From contig JAYRKL010000011.1 of NCBI GenBank assembly GCA_041905795.1, forward strand, positions 60,515-124,514: a stretch of DNA of 64,000 bases. The letters are read 5' to 3'. Position 1 is the first letter of the stretch. The number at the start of each line of letters is the position of its first letter. The notes under the pieces were generated by a model. The model saw nothing but the letters and a program-made list of their open reading frames with translations, ran no database searches and was not told the DNA's origin. The translations under genes and the position numbers were made by a program. Below, one piece after another: positions 34,746 to 43,585 of the stretch. Origin of the DNA: SHVO01 sp041905795. Lineage in GTDB: Bacteria > Pseudomonadota > Alphaproteobacteria > Rhodospirillales > Rhodospirillaceae.

Positions 34746-36548
34746 ATGACCGAGCCGGCCCCCTTGACCGACGTCCAGGAACAGCGCCGCCGGTTTCTGG
34801 GCTTCTTCGCCGGCACCGGCCTCTCCGCCACCCTCCTTCCTGGCGCGCTGTGGGCGCAGGCCGAGGGCAACCCGGCCAAGGGCGTCACCCTCGACATGGT
34901 GATCGCCGCCGAGAAACTGGCCGGGGTGGAATTCACCGACGCCCAGCGCCAGATGCTGCTGGAAGGCGTCAACGTCAACCTCGGCCGCTACGCCGCCTTC
35001 CGCGAGATCCCGCTCGACAACAGCCTGCCGAGTTCGCTGCAGTTCAGCCCGGTGCTGCCGGGCATGAGCTTCGACATGCGCAAACGGCCGATGAAGGCTT
35101 CCAGGCCGCCGGCGGTGAAACGCCCGGCCAACCTCGAGGACGCCGCGTTCTGGCCGGTGACCCACCTCGCCCAGCTCTTGCGCAGCAGGCAGGTGACATC
35201 GGCCGAACTGACGGCCATGTATCTGACGCGCCTCAAGCGCTACAACCCGATCCTCAATTGCGTCGTCACGCTGACCGAGGACCTCGCCCTCAAGCAGGCC
35301 CGGCAGGCGGATGCCGAGATCGCCGCCGGCAAATACAAAGGTCCGCTGCACGGTATCCCCTGGGGCTGCAAGGACCTGGTGGCGCGCAAGGGCATCAAGA
35401 CCACCTGGGGTGCTGCGCCCTACAAGGATCAGGTGCTCGACGTCGACGCCACGGTCATGGAGCGCCTGGACGCCGCCGGGGCGGTGCTGATCGCCAAGCT
35501 GGCCTCGGGCGAACTGGCCAGCGGCGACCAATGGTTCGGCGGCCAGACCAAGAACCCGTGGAACCCCGAGGAAGGCTCCAGCGGTTCGTCGGCCGGCCCG
35601 GCCTCGGCGACATCGGCCGGCTGCGTGGGTTTCGCCATCGGCACCGAGACCACCGGCTCGATCGTCGGCCCGTCGGCGCGGTGCAGCGTCTACGGCTTGC
35701 GCCCCACCTACGGCCGCATCAGCCGCCACGGCGTCATGACCCTGTGCTGGAGCCTGGACAAGATCGGCCCCCTTGCCCGCAGTGTCGAAGACCTGGCGCT
35801 GATCCTCGACGCCACCTATGGACCGGACGGCAAGGACCTCACCGTCAGCGCCGTGCCGTTCAACTGGGACGCCACCCTCGACATCCGGAAATTCAAGGTC
35901 GGCTACGCCAAGGCGGCGTTCGAGGAAGCGCGGCCGGTGGCGGAGGAAAAAGCCAACGACGCCGCGGCGCTGGACAAGCTGCGCAGCATGGGCGTGGACC
36001 TGGTGCCGGTGGAATACCCCGACCTGCCGATCATGGACATCACCACCATCTGCGACACCGAAGCCGCCGCCATGTTCGACGACCTGACCCGCAGCGGTAA
36101 AGACAGCATGCTGGTGCGCCAGGAGAAGAACGGCGACGCCAATTTCTACCGGACTTTGCGCTTCGTCCCGGCGGTGGAGTACCTGAAGGCCACGCGCCTG
36201 CGCACCCTGATCATGCAGCGCATGGCCGAGATGATGCGGGGCCTCGACATGTATGTGGCACCCATGCCGCTGGGCTACCGCCCGCCCCCGGGCAGTCCCG
36301 AAGCTGTCGCGGCGGCCGCGGCGCCGCGCAACACCAGCCGCTCGCTGATCGGCCTCAACACCACGCTCACCAATGTCACCGGCTATCCGGGTGTGGTGGT
36401 GCGCAACGGCGTCAACGCCAGGGGCCAGCCCACCAGCTTCAGCATCATCGGCAACCTCTACGCCGAGGCGAAGATGCTGCGCCTGGCCCACGCCTACCAG
36501 ATGGCGACCACCTGGCACGAAGCCCACCCACCCCTTAAATCGGTTTAG
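34746..36548 (+). CDS. Amidase-signature family hydrolase, Tat-exported
   Basis: A 600-aa protein. The N-terminus carries a twin-arginine-type leader (QRRRFLGFFAGTGLSATLL...ALWAQ), so it probably acts in the periplasm. An unusual 110-residue domain precedes the amidase core. The Ser-cisSer-Lys triad is recognisable: Lys in HGIPWGCKDLVA, the Gly/Ser loop EEGSSGSSAGPASA, and the nucleophile loop GTETTGSIVGPS. It hydrolyses a C-N amide bond of unknown substrate. It follows the monooxygenase/reductase gene by 24 bp; release of an aromatic acid from an amide conjugate before uptake would fit the context. Confidence 0.88.
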   Translation: MTEPAPLTDVQEQRRRFLGFFAGTGLSATLLPGALWAQAEGNPAKGVTLDMVIAAEKLAGVEFTDAQRQMLLEGVNVNLGRYAAFREIPLDNSLPSSLQFSPVLPGMSFDMRKRPMKASRPPAVKRPANLEDAAFWPVTHLAQLLRSRQVTSAELTAMYLTRLKRYNPILNCVVTLTEDLALKQARQADAEIAAGKYKGPLHGIPWGCKDLVARKGIKTTWGAAPYKDQVLDVDATVMERLDAAGAVLIAKLASGELASGDQWFGGQTKNPWNPEEGSSGSSAGPASATSAGCVGFAIGTETTGSIVGPSARCSVYGLRPTYGRISRHGVMTLCWSLDKIGPLARSVEDLALILDATYGPDGKDLTVSAVPFNWDATLDIRKFKVGYAKAAFEEARPVAEEKANDAAALDKLRSMGVDLVPVEYPDLPIMDITTICDTEAAAMFDDLTRSGKDSMLVRQEKNGDANFYRTLRFVPAVEYLKATRLRTLIMQRMAEMMRGLDMYVAPMPLGYRPPPGSPEAVAAAAAPRNTSRSLIGLNTTLTNVTGYPGVVVRNGVNARGQPTSFSIIGNLYAEAKMLRLAHAYQMATTWHEAHPPLKSV

Positions 36549-36689
36549 AAATCGGCCCGGAAATCAGTATGGAAATCAGCCGGCCCGTATCCGCGCCTAA
36601 ACAAAACCGGAACTTGCGACAATTTTAACGGGAAATACCCACCGGATAAGCACAACGAACTATACCGTTTCGACTGAAATCTATTATAT

Positions 36690-37847
36690 ATGTGGAAAGA
36701 TGATCGCGGTGCGACCGGCGATTTCCTGGAGAACGATTTGGACGACATTTCACTAAAGCATTACCTGGCCATCTCGGCCTCCCTCACGGCGGACGAGCAC
36801 AGATCCCTGGCCGCGTGGCTCGGCCAGATCTGCGGCTTTCAGGATGCCGACCCGGAGCTGGCCGGGAATATCGCCGCCATCGTCCGGGAGATCGCAAGCA
36901 CCGCCCAGTCTTACGTCCGTACCGCCCTCGCCCAGGCCGCCGCCACCAATCCGCGTATTCCCGCCGATGTCGCACTGAAGATCGCCAACGACGAGGATGC
37001 CGTCGCGACGCCGTTCCTGGCGCTGTCCGAAGTCCTGACCGAACAGGACCTACTGAACATCGCCGGCCTGGCCGGTTCTAACGCCAAACGCCTGGCCATC
37101 AGCCGGCGTCCGTCGGTGTCGGAAGCGCTGTCGGGCGTCCTAGCCGAACACGGCGATTGGGCGGTGCGCAAATCGCTGCTTGAGAACAGCGGCGCCAGGA
37201 TCGGCGACGCAACTTACGACCTGATCGTCGCCAGGGACGGCGATCTCGAGGATATGCACCATACGGTCGTGAACGGCCGCCGGTTGCCGGTGGACATCGT
37301 CGCCAAGTTCATCCGCGTCATCGAAGCCTCCCTGATCGAACAGCTGGTAGAAAAGCACGGCCTGACGCCGGCGCAGGCGCTGGACCTGGCCAGCGAGGTC
37401 AAAGGCGAGGCCCTGATCGGCCTGGCGTCCGATATTCCGGCCGACCGCCTCGCCGCCCTGGTCAAATTCCTGAGCGCGCGCGGGGAAATCACCCCGTTCC
37501 TGCTGTTCAAGGCGGTCTGCGGCGGCAACGGGCAACTGCTGGCCGCGTATCTCGCGCAATGCGCCGAACTGCCCATCCGCACGGTCTACGAGCGGCTGGC
37601 GGGCGACCATGCCAGGCACCTCGGCATCCTGTGGCGCACCACCGGTTTCACCGACGACCTGTTGCCGCTGATGATCCAGGCGATCGAGATCCTCAAGAGG
37701 TCGGCGCTGGACTGCCGCAAAATGGACGTGGCGGCGCAGCGCAACCGTCTATACCAGCGCCTCATCAGCGGCCTCGAGACCATCGAGACCGATCTGAAGC
37801 CGGCCGAAGTGCAGGAACTGTGGGCGGCCAACCCCGGCGGCGGCTGA
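36690..37847 (+). CDS. DUF2336 domain protein (first of two)
   Basis: A 385-aa all-helical protein of the alphaproteobacterial DUF2336 type, made of HEAT-like helical hairpins (for example NPRIPADVALKIANDEDAVATPFLALSEVLTEQDLLNI). No enzymatic motif is seen. The ATG at 36690 lies inside a TATATAT promoter-like sequence. A TTG 16 codons later (36738) has an ideal CTGGAGAA ribosome-binding site and gives the start MDDISLKHYL; that is probably the true start. A receiver-domain gene is convergent 32 bp downstream, and a second DUF2336 gene follows. DUF2336 function is not established. Confidence 0.85.
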   Translation: MWKDDRGATGDFLENDLDDISLKHYLAISASLTADEHRSLAAWLGQICGFQDADPELAGNIAAIVREIASTAQSYVRTALAQAAATNPRIPADVALKIANDEDAVATPFLALSEVLTEQDLLNIAGLAGSNAKRLAISRRPSVSEALSGVLAEHGDWAVRKSLLENSGARIGDATYDLIVARDGDLEDMHHTVVNGRRLPVDIVAKFIRVIEASLIEQLVEKHGLTPAQALDLASEVKGEALIGLASDIPADRLAALVKFLSARGEITPFLLFKAVCGGNGQLLAAYLAQCAELPIRTVYERLAGDHARHLGILWRTTGFTDDLLPLMIQAIEILKRSALDCRKMDVAAQRNRLYQRLISGLETIETDLKPAEVQELWAANPGGG

Positions 37848-37879
37848 TCCGGCCTGACACCGCGCCCCTGGGCTATCGC

Positions 37880-38320
37880 TCAGAACGGGATATCGACCTG
37901 CTTATAGGCGTTGAAATCGACCTTCACGATGCGCTTGCGGCCTTTCAGGATCGCCGCGCCAAGACGGTCCTGGGTCACCGGCTTCACCAGCAATCCGTTC
38001 ACATCCAGCTGCGCCGCCGCCGCCACGGTGGCCGCGTCCCCGGTGTCCGTCACCAGGATCACGCAACTGTCGGGCCGGACGTTGCGCAGCACGCCGGTCC
38101 TGACCGCCTGCAGCAGCTGAAAGCCGTTCCCCTCGGGCATCCTGCAGGCGGCGATGCAGCAATCCACGACCTTGCCGGTCGAATTCCACTTGGCGAAAGC
38201 GTCGCGGCCGCTGTTGGCGATGGTGAGAAACCCCACGCGCATGGCCTGGACCATCCGCGTCAAAGCGACGAGATGGGACCTGTCGCCATCGACGAGCAGG
38301 ATATGCATGTCCTGGAGCAT
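37880..38320 (-). CDS. Receiver-domain protein lacking the phospho-acceptor Asp
   Basis: A 146-aa stand-alone receiver domain. The acidic pair region reads LLVDGD and the conserved Lys is present in GLLVKPVT, but the phospho-acceptor position is Ala58 (CCIAACRMPEG) where the related protein at 40185 has Asp57. It is therefore probably not phosphorylated in the usual way. Start ATG 38320 follows CCGGAGACG; an upstream reading extends into a palindromic repeat and is not supported. It lies convergent to the first DUF2336 gene. Confidence 0.82.
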   Translation of the reverse strand: MLQDMHILLVDGDRSHLVALTRMVQAMRVGFLTIANSGRDAFAKWNSTGKVVDCCIAACRMPEGNGFQLLQAVRTGVLRNVRPDSCVILVTDTGDAATVAAAAQLDVNGLLVKPVTQDRLGAAILKGRKRIVKVDFNAYKQVDIPF

Positions 38321-38425
38321 TCGTCTCCGGTCATCATGGGCCGTTGGCTTGTCCGAAGCGGCAAACCGATCGCCGACACATAGCTTTTCCCGGCGGACGG
38401 AGGCAACTCTAGACTCTGTTTGGTC

Positions 38426-38474
38426 GCATGTTGAACGGCCGAACCGGTTTCCACTTCGGCCTAACATGCTCCAG
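38426..38474. repeat. Palindromic intergenic repeat, copy 1
   Basis: GCATGTT...GGCCGAAccggtttccacTTCGGCC...AACATGC forms a long imperfect hairpin ending in CTCCAG. It matches the general layout of the dispersed GAGCATG/CCGAAAAG/CCGGTTTTCGG repeats of Rhizobiales genomes. It lies upstream of the receiver gene. Confidence 0.75.
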
Positions 38475-38581
38475 CGTTCACGCCGCCCCGCGTTTAAGAA
38501 CGCTTTCCCGGCGCCCGCGGCTGCCCTGACCGCGACCGGGTCATATCGAATCGAAATCACGCGCCCGGTTTTTGTTGGGCC

Positions 38582-38628
38582 GCATTGAGCGGCCGAACCG
38601 GTCTCCCTTTCGGCCTAGAATGCTCTAG
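38582..38628. repeat. Palindromic intergenic repeat, copy 2
   Basis: GCATT...GGCCGAAccggtctccctTTCGGCC...AATGC-TCTAG is a second, same-orientation copy of the element at 38426, ending 42 bp before the second DUF2336 start. About 33 of 40 core bases match between the two. A degenerate half copy occurs at 56865-56890 in the opposite orientation. Confidence 0.75.
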
Positions 38629-38669
38629 ACTGCGCCGCGTTGTTCCTTGAATCCTGACAGAGGGTCGCC

Positions 38670-39833
38670 ATGGCGGAAGGTCCTGAGGATCTTTCCACGC
38701 GCGTGTTGGAGAGCGACAATAATAAGCTGACCGTCTCCGAGCGCCTGGCGCTGGCGCGGAGCGGCGGCGGCGTCCTCCTCGACCGTGCCGAGGTGGATGA
38801 CGCCACCCGCCATAAGGTCCTCGCCGTGATCGCCCGGGATGCCGAGGCGCTTGTGCGCCAGGCCTTGTCGGAAACCCTGGCGAACAGCCCGGCCGCGCCG
38901 CGCGACATCATCCTGCAACTGGCGCGTGACGAGGAACTGGTGGCGGCGCCGGTGCTCGCCGCCTCGCCGGTCCTGACCGACAGCGACCTGATAGACCTGC
39001 TGTGCACCCACTGTTCGCCCGCGAAGATGGTCGTGATCGCCGGCCGCGCGCAGGTGTCGCCCCCCGTCTCCCACGCGCTGATCGAGATCGGCGACGCCGG
39101 CGTCACCCTCGCGCTCATGGACAATCCCGGCGCCGCCATCGCCGATGACGACATCGTGCGCATTGTCGACCGGTTTGGCGCCGTGCGCAGCGTCCAGATC
39201 CGGCTGGTCGACCGTAGCGCCCTGCCGGTGCTGGCCGTCCAGCGCATGATCCGCGTGATCGCCGACGACCTGGTCGACCGGCTGGTGGCGCGGCACACCA
39301 TCCCCCGCGAAGCGGCCATGCGGATCGCCGGCGAAACCAAGGAACGCGCCGTGCTCGGCCTCACCAACGGGTTGACCGCCAAGACGATGAACGCGCTGCT
39401 GAGCCAGATGGACTCCGCCGGCGACATTTCATACGCCTTCATCCTGCGCGTCATCTGCACCTGCAACCCCGAAGTCCTTGCCCATATCATCGCCCTGAGA
39501 ACGCGGACCGCCTTTGAGTCCGTGAGCGCCGGCCTCGCCGGTGGGGCGCGAAAAGAGCGGCAGGACCTGTGGACCCGCGCCGCGCTGCCCAAGGAGCTTT
39601 TCGACATCGCCCACGGCATGCTCGACGTGCTGGCCGAGGCCGACACCAAGGCCGCGGGGTGGGACGAACGCGCCTACCGTTCCTATGTCATCGACCGTAC
39701 GTTGCGGGTCTGCAGCAAAGTCGGCGCGACGTTCCAGGAAAGCGACATGGATTGCCTTCTCGACGCGAAGTTCGCGGTCCCCGAAGGCGCCCCGCCGCCC
39801 GCGCCGCTGCCGCGCGAACAGACATTCACATGA
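38670..39833 (+). CDS. DUF2336 domain protein (second of two)
   Basis: A 387-aa helical-repeat protein of the same DUF2336 family as 36690-37847, sharing the hairpin layout (QALSETLANSPAAPRDIILQLARDEELVAAPVLA and the VQRMIRVIADDLVDRLV segment). It carries a Pro/Ala-rich C-terminal tail. No catalytic motif is visible. Its stop codon is 7 bp before a 63-aa gene whose ribosome-binding site overlaps the stop, and a canonical receiver gene follows 152 bp later, so the three probably work together. A palindromic repeat lies just upstream. Confidence 0.85.
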   Translation: MAEGPEDLSTRVLESDNNKLTVSERLALARSGGGVLLDRAEVDDATRHKVLAVIARDAEALVRQALSETLANSPAAPRDIILQLARDEELVAAPVLAASPVLTDSDLIDLLCTHCSPAKMVVIAGRAQVSPPVSHALIEIGDAGVTLALMDNPGAAIADDDIVRIVDRFGAVRSVQIRLVDRSALPVLAVQRMIRVIADDLVDRLVARHTIPREAAMRIAGETKERAVLGLTNGLTAKTMNALLSQMDSAGDISYAFILRVICTCNPEVLAHIIALRTRTAFESVSAGLAGGARKERQDLWTRAALPKELFDIAHGMLDVLAEADTKAAGWDERAYRSYVIDRTLRVCSKVGATFQESDMDCLLDAKFAVPEGAPPPAPLPREQTFT

Positions 39834-39840
39834 GGAAACG

Positions 39841-40032
39841 ATGCCCGAAGCCTCGGCCGCGAAGCAGCGGCTGCTCGAACTCTGTGCCGAAACCAAGGAC
39901 GATCCCTTCGAGGCCTTGGGATTGATCTCGCTGCATGCGCTGGCGGCCGGGGATCTCGCCAAGGTGACGCTCTGGAAAATCGTGGCGGACCGCCTGCGCG
40001 CCCGTCTCGGCCAGCCGCGGCCCCGCGACTGA
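39841..40032 (+). CDS. Small helical protein downstream of DUF2336 gene
   Basis: A 63-aa protein (start MPEASAAKQRLLELCAE), predicted mainly helical, with a basic tail (RARLGQPRPRD). No family recognised. ATGAGGAAACG overlaps the upstream stop and supplies the ribosome-binding site, so it is translationally linked to the DUF2336 gene. Most of the longer reading in this frame upstream is a shadow of that gene. Confidence 0.7.
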   Translation: MPEASAAKQRLLELCAETKDDPFEALGLISLHALAAGDLAKVTLWKIVADRLRARLGQPRPRD

Positions 40033-40184
40033 GCTTCGGCGCGCGGTTGCGAGGAACTTTCTCGCGATTCCAGACTCTGGTTGCCGTGAAATCCTCGCGC
40101 GCGATACCCTCCGGGCGTGCTGAACGCCGGCGCGGCCAAGGCGGAGGGCCGTGACCGGCGTGCGGAGGGAGGAAGACACCGCAC

Positions 40185-40607
40185 ATGCAAAGCCTTGATG
40201 TGCTGATCGTCGACGACGAGCCGGCTTTCCTGGACGTGATCGAGGGTCTGCTCAGGAGCTTCGGCGTTACGCGCGTCACGCGGGCCGGCAGCGGCGACGA
40301 AGCCCGCGGCATCCTCCGCACGCCCGGGTGCGCGGTGAATTGTGTGCTGTCCGATATCGCCATGGACCACGGCTCGGGCCTTGAACTGCTGCAAGCCGTG
40401 CGCGACGGCCGGGAGCGGCTGGCCGCCCCCGCGACCTTCGTCCTCTTCACCGGACTCGAGAGCGAGGACGTCCGTTCGGCCGCGCGGCGCATGGGCGCCG
40501 ACGGCTTCCTGACCAAGCCCGTGACGCCCGAGCGGTTGCGCGACGCCATTCACCCCGGGCGCATGCGCGACGTGTTCCAGCCCCTCAAACCCATGTTCGA
40601 CGGCTGA
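40185..40607 (+). CDS. Single-domain response regulator (canonical receiver)
   Basis: A 140-aa receiver without output domain. Asp10/Asp11 (LIVDDEP), phospho-acceptor Asp57 (VLSDIAM), Thr in FTGLES and Lys111 (FLTKPVTP) are all present, so phosphotransfer should work. GGAGGGAGGAAG precedes the ATG. It shares the CxLxxxxM...GxxLLQAVRxG framework with the Asp-less receiver at 37880-38320, suggesting duplication and divergence inside this locus. The kinase is not encoded nearby; the partner may be a DUF2336 protein. Confidence 0.88.
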   Translation: MQSLDVLIVDDEPAFLDVIEGLLRSFGVTRVTRAGSGDEARGILRTPGCAVNCVLSDIAMDHGSGLELLQAVRDGRERLAAPATFVLFTGLESEDVRSAARRMGADGFLTKPVTPERLRDAIHPGRMRDVFQPLKPMFDG

Positions 40608-40687
40608 ATTTGGCCGGAAACAACGGCCGGCGGCGGCGTTAACCCGTTGCCCCCACCAGCCAGGACTATCCGGCGATCCCTTGGGGA

Positions 40688-40705
40688 AGCCCCGCCTTCG
40701 GGGCT
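40688..40705. terminator. Hairpin between response regulator and Mo-hydroxylase operon
   Basis: AGCCCCG-CCTT-CGGGGCT is a perfect 7-bp stem with 4-nt loop but has no T-run, so it is a weak terminator or a leader hairpin of the following operon. Confidence 0.45.
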
Positions 40706-40753
40706 ATACTCCGCCCTTCCCCGCGAGCTGCCCGACCCCACCAGGAGGCGCCC

Positions 40754-41200
40754 ATGATCACCCTGAACATCAACGGCAAGGACCATGCGGTGGAGGCCGA
40801 CGCCGGCATGCCGCTGCTCTGGGTCCTGCGCGAGATCGTCGGCCTGACCGGCACCAAGTTCGGCTGCGGCATCGCCCAGTGCGGCGCTTGCACCGTGCAG
40901 GTCAACGGCGTCGCCCGGCGCTCCTGCGTCACCCCGGTGAGCGCGGTGGCCGACGCCAGGATCACGACGATCGAAGGGCTTTCGGACGACGGCAGCACCG
41001 CTGTCCAGGCGGCGTGGGTGGCGCAGCAGGTACCCCAGTGCGGCTACTGCCAGTCGGGCATGATCATGGCGGTGGACGCACTCTTGAAAGCCAAGCCGAA
41101 ACCCACCGACGCCGAGATCGACGCCGCCATCACCAATATCTGCCGCTGCGGCACCTACGCGCGCGTGCGCGACGCCATCCATTCCATCACTCAGGGCTAA
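40754..41200 (+). CDS. [2Fe-2S] subunit of xanthine-dehydrogenase-type molybdenum hydroxylase
   Basis: A 148-aa protein with the two-cluster layout of the small subunit of aldehyde/isoquinoline/xanthine oxidoreductases: an N-terminal plant-type cluster (GCGIAQCGACTVQ plus a later Cys) and a C-terminal helical cluster (CGYCQSGMIM and CRCGTYARVRDAI). It passes electrons from the Mo centre encoded next to an external acceptor. AGGAGG lies before the start. It is first in a two-gene operon, 12 bp before the large subunit. Confidence 0.93.
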   Translation: MITLNINGKDHAVEADAGMPLLWVLREIVGLTGTKFGCGIAQCGACTVQVNGVARRSCVTPVSAVADARITTIEGLSDDGSTAVQAAWVAQQVPQCGYCQSGMIMAVDALLKAKPKPTDAEIDAAITNICRCGTYARVRDAIHSITQG

Positions 41201-41212
41201 GGGAGGCGGACC

Positions 41213-43399
41213 ATGAACGATATGACGAGTCACTCCTTTACGTCCCTGGGGCGCCGTAGCTTCCTCAAAGCCAGCGCCGCTGCAGGCGGCGGGCTCATGC
41301 TCGGCTTCCATATCCCAGCCGTGAACGCCGCCGCGCCGGCCCCCTCTAAAGAAATCAAGGACGGCGAGATCAACGCCTGGGTGGTGGTGAACACCGACGA
41401 CAGCGTGGTGATCCGCGTGGCGCATTCGGAGATGGGCCAGGGCTCCATGACCGCCCTCGCCCAGTTGGTGGCCGAGGAACTGGACTGCGACTGGGCCAAT
41501 GTGAAGACCGAGTTCGTCGACCCGCGCCTCAACATCACCCGCAACAAGGTCTACGGCGGCATGGCGACGGTGGGCAGCCGCGCCATCCGCAGTTCGCACG
41601 AATATGTGCGCAAGGCCGGCGCCGGCGCGCGGCAGATGCTGGTGAGCGCCGCCGCCCAGCGCTGGAAAGTGCCCGCCGACGCGTGCACCGCCAAGGCCGG
41701 CGTCATCACCCACGCCGCCAGCGCGCGCACCTTGAAATACGGCGCAGTGGCTGAAGCGGCGGCGAAACTGCCGCCGCCAGCCGATGTGACGCTCAAGGAC
41801 CCGGCCGCCTGGACCATCGCCGGCCAGCCCAAGATGCGCCTGGACATGAAGGACAAGGTCACCGGCAAGGCCGCCTACGCCATCGACGTCGCCCTGCCCG
41901 GCATGCAGTACGCCGCCATCGCCCAATGCCCGGTGTTCGGCGGCAAGCTCGTCAGCTTCGACGCCACCGTGCTCAAGAAATTCAAGGGCGTGACCAGTGT
42001 CGTCGCCCTCGAGAACGCGGTGGCCGTGGTCGCCAACAGCACCTGGATCGCCCAGCGCGCGGTGCGCGCCCTGCCGATCCAGTGGGACGACATGGGCAAC
42101 GGCAAGGTCAGCAGCGCCTCCATCGCCGACTTCCTGAGCGAAGGCCTCGCCAAGCCCAAGGTGCCCGTGGCCCGCAACGACGGCGACGTGGCCAAGGCCC
42201 TGGCCGGCGCGGTCAAGGTGGTCTCGGCCGAATACCGCGTGCCGTACCTCAGCCACGCCGCCATGGAGCCCATGAACTGCACCGTGCGGTTCAACGGCGA
42301 CGGCACCCTGGAAGTATGGGCGCCGACCCAGAACGCCGAAGCCATCCTCGGCGCCGCGGCGCGGGCGTCGGGCATCGACCCCTTGAAGATCACCGTGCAC
42401 CTCACCTACTCCGGCGGCGGCTTCGGCCGGCGCGGGGGCGCGGCGAAAGGCGACTACGTCGACCAGGCCGTGCTGATCGCCAAGGAGGTCGGCACGCCGG
42501 TGAAGCTGATCTGGTCGCGCGAGGAAGACATCCAGCACGATTTCTACCGCCCGATCTCCTCGGCCAGGATGACCGCGGCCCTGGACGCCAATGGATTGCC
42601 TGTCGCCTGGGACACGCGCATCGCCGGCCACACCATCCTGGCCTCGGCCAACCCCACCGCCATCAAGAACAACATGGACGTGGGGTTCCTGGTGCTGTTC
42701 GCCGACAACGTCTACGACGTGCCGAACCTCAAGGTCGATTACGCCATGAGCAACACCCACGTCCCCGTGGGTTACTGGCGCTCGGTCAACCATTCGCAGA
42801 ACGCCTATTTCCGCGAATGCTTCGTCGATGAAATGGCGCTCGCCGCGAAACAGGACCCCTACGAATACCGCCGCAAGCTTCTGGCCAAGCAGCCCAAGCA
42901 TCTTGCCGTGCTCGACGCCTGCGCCAAGGCGGCCGACTGGGGCAAACCGCTGCCCGCCGGCCAGTACCGGGGTATCGCTCAGATTGACGGCTACGGCAGC
43001 TATGTGGCGGCGGTGGCGGAAATCTCGCTGAAGCCGGACGGCACGCCCAAGGTGCACCGCGTCGTCACCGCCGTGGACTGCGGCTATGTCGTGAACCCGG
43101 ACACCGTGCGCGCGCAGCTGGAAGGCGCCACGGCCTGGGCGCTGACCGCCGCCCTCTACGACCAGATCACCATCAAGGACGGCCGTGTCGAGCAGGGCAA
43201 CTTCGACCGTTACCGCATCATGTTGATGTCCGAGATGCCCAAGGTGGAGGTGGTGCTGGTGCCCTCGGGCGGCTTCTGGGGCGGCATCGGCGAACCCGGC
43301 GCACCGCCAGTGGCGCCCGCCGTCATCAACGCCATGCTGGCCGCCACCGGCAAGCCCATCCGCACCCTGCCGATCATCAAGCGCGAGATCGGGGTTTAG
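41213..43399 (+). CDS. Molybdopterin-binding large subunit, isoquinoline-1-oxidoreductase/aldehyde oxidase type
   Basis: A 728-aa Mo subunit. The twin-arginine leader LGRRSFLKASAAAGGGLMLGF shows it is exported folded with cofactor. Motifs include HSEMGQGSMTALAQLVAEELD near the N-terminus, YSGGGFGRRGG at the cofactor-binding part and the catalytic Glu segment GGIGEPGAPPVAPAVINA near the C-terminus. The family hydroxylates N-heterocycles or aldehydes using water as oxygen source, with a c-type cytochrome as acceptor. No medium FAD subunit is present, as in other periplasmic members, and a triheme cytochrome gene is convergent 187 bp away. Substrate unknown; an N-heteroaromatic would fit the window's aromatic theme. 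Confidence 0.92.
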   Translation: MNDMTSHSFTSLGRRSFLKASAAAGGGLMLGFHIPAVNAAAPAPSKEIKDGEINAWVVVNTDDSVVIRVAHSEMGQGSMTALAQLVAEELDCDWANVKTEFVDPRLNITRNKVYGGMATVGSRAIRSSHEYVRKAGAGARQMLVSAAAQRWKVPADACTAKAGVITHAASARTLKYGAVAEAAAKLPPPADVTLKDPAAWTIAGQPKMRLDMKDKVTGKAAYAIDVALPGMQYAAIAQCPVFGGKLVSFDATVLKKFKGVTSVVALENAVAVVANSTWIAQRAVRALPIQWDDMGNGKVSSASIADFLSEGLAKPKVPVARNDGDVAKALAGAVKVVSAEYRVPYLSHAAMEPMNCTVRFNGDGTLEVWAPTQNAEAILGAAARASGIDPLKITVHLTYSGGGFGRRGGAAKGDYVDQAVLIAKEVGTPVKLIWSREEDIQHDFYRPISSARMTAALDANGLPVAWDTRIAGHTILASANPTAIKNNMDVGFLVLFADNVYDVPNLKVDYAMSNTHVPVGYWRSVNHSQNAYFRECFVDEMALAAKQDPYEYRRKLLAKQPKHLAVLDACAKAADWGKPLPAGQYRGIAQIDGYGSYVAAVAEISLKPDGTPKVHRVVTAVDCGYVVNPDTVRAQLEGATAWALTAALYDQITIKDGRVEQGNFDRYRIMLMSEMPKVEVVLVPSGGFWGGIGEPGAPPVAPAVINAMLAATGKPIRTLPIIKREIGV

Positions 43400-43404
43400 G
43401 GTTG

Positions 43405-43560
43405 TTTTGTCATTCTTGCGCCGTGCGGGCGGAGCCCGCCCGATAATATGAGGCGTGCCTCCGGCGCGACGGCCCGAGAATCCAGATGTGTCTGTTTTCT
43501 GGTTTTAAACCTAAAATCAAAAACCTCTGGATTCTCGCGCTTCGCGCAAGAATGACAAAA
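43405..43560. repeat. 156-bp inverted-repeat (MITE/REP-like) element between convergent genes
   Basis: Terminal inverted repeats TTTTGTCATTCTTGCGC (43405-43421) and GCGCAAGAATGACAAAA (43544-43560) are perfect over 17 bp. Inside are GAGAATCCAGA near 43474 and TCTGGATTCTC (43526-43537), a second inverted pair, and a GGGCGGAGCCCGCCC hairpin. It encodes nothing and could act as a bidirectional terminator. A (GGAA)n run follows at 43562. Confidence 0.85.
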
Positions 43561-43585
43561 AAGGAAGGAAGGAAGGCCGCTTCGC

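Noticed and set aside
40550..43057. 835-aa minus-strand open frame
   Set aside because: Antisense to the [2Fe-2S] and Mo subunits of the molybdenum hydroxylase; no motifs of its own.
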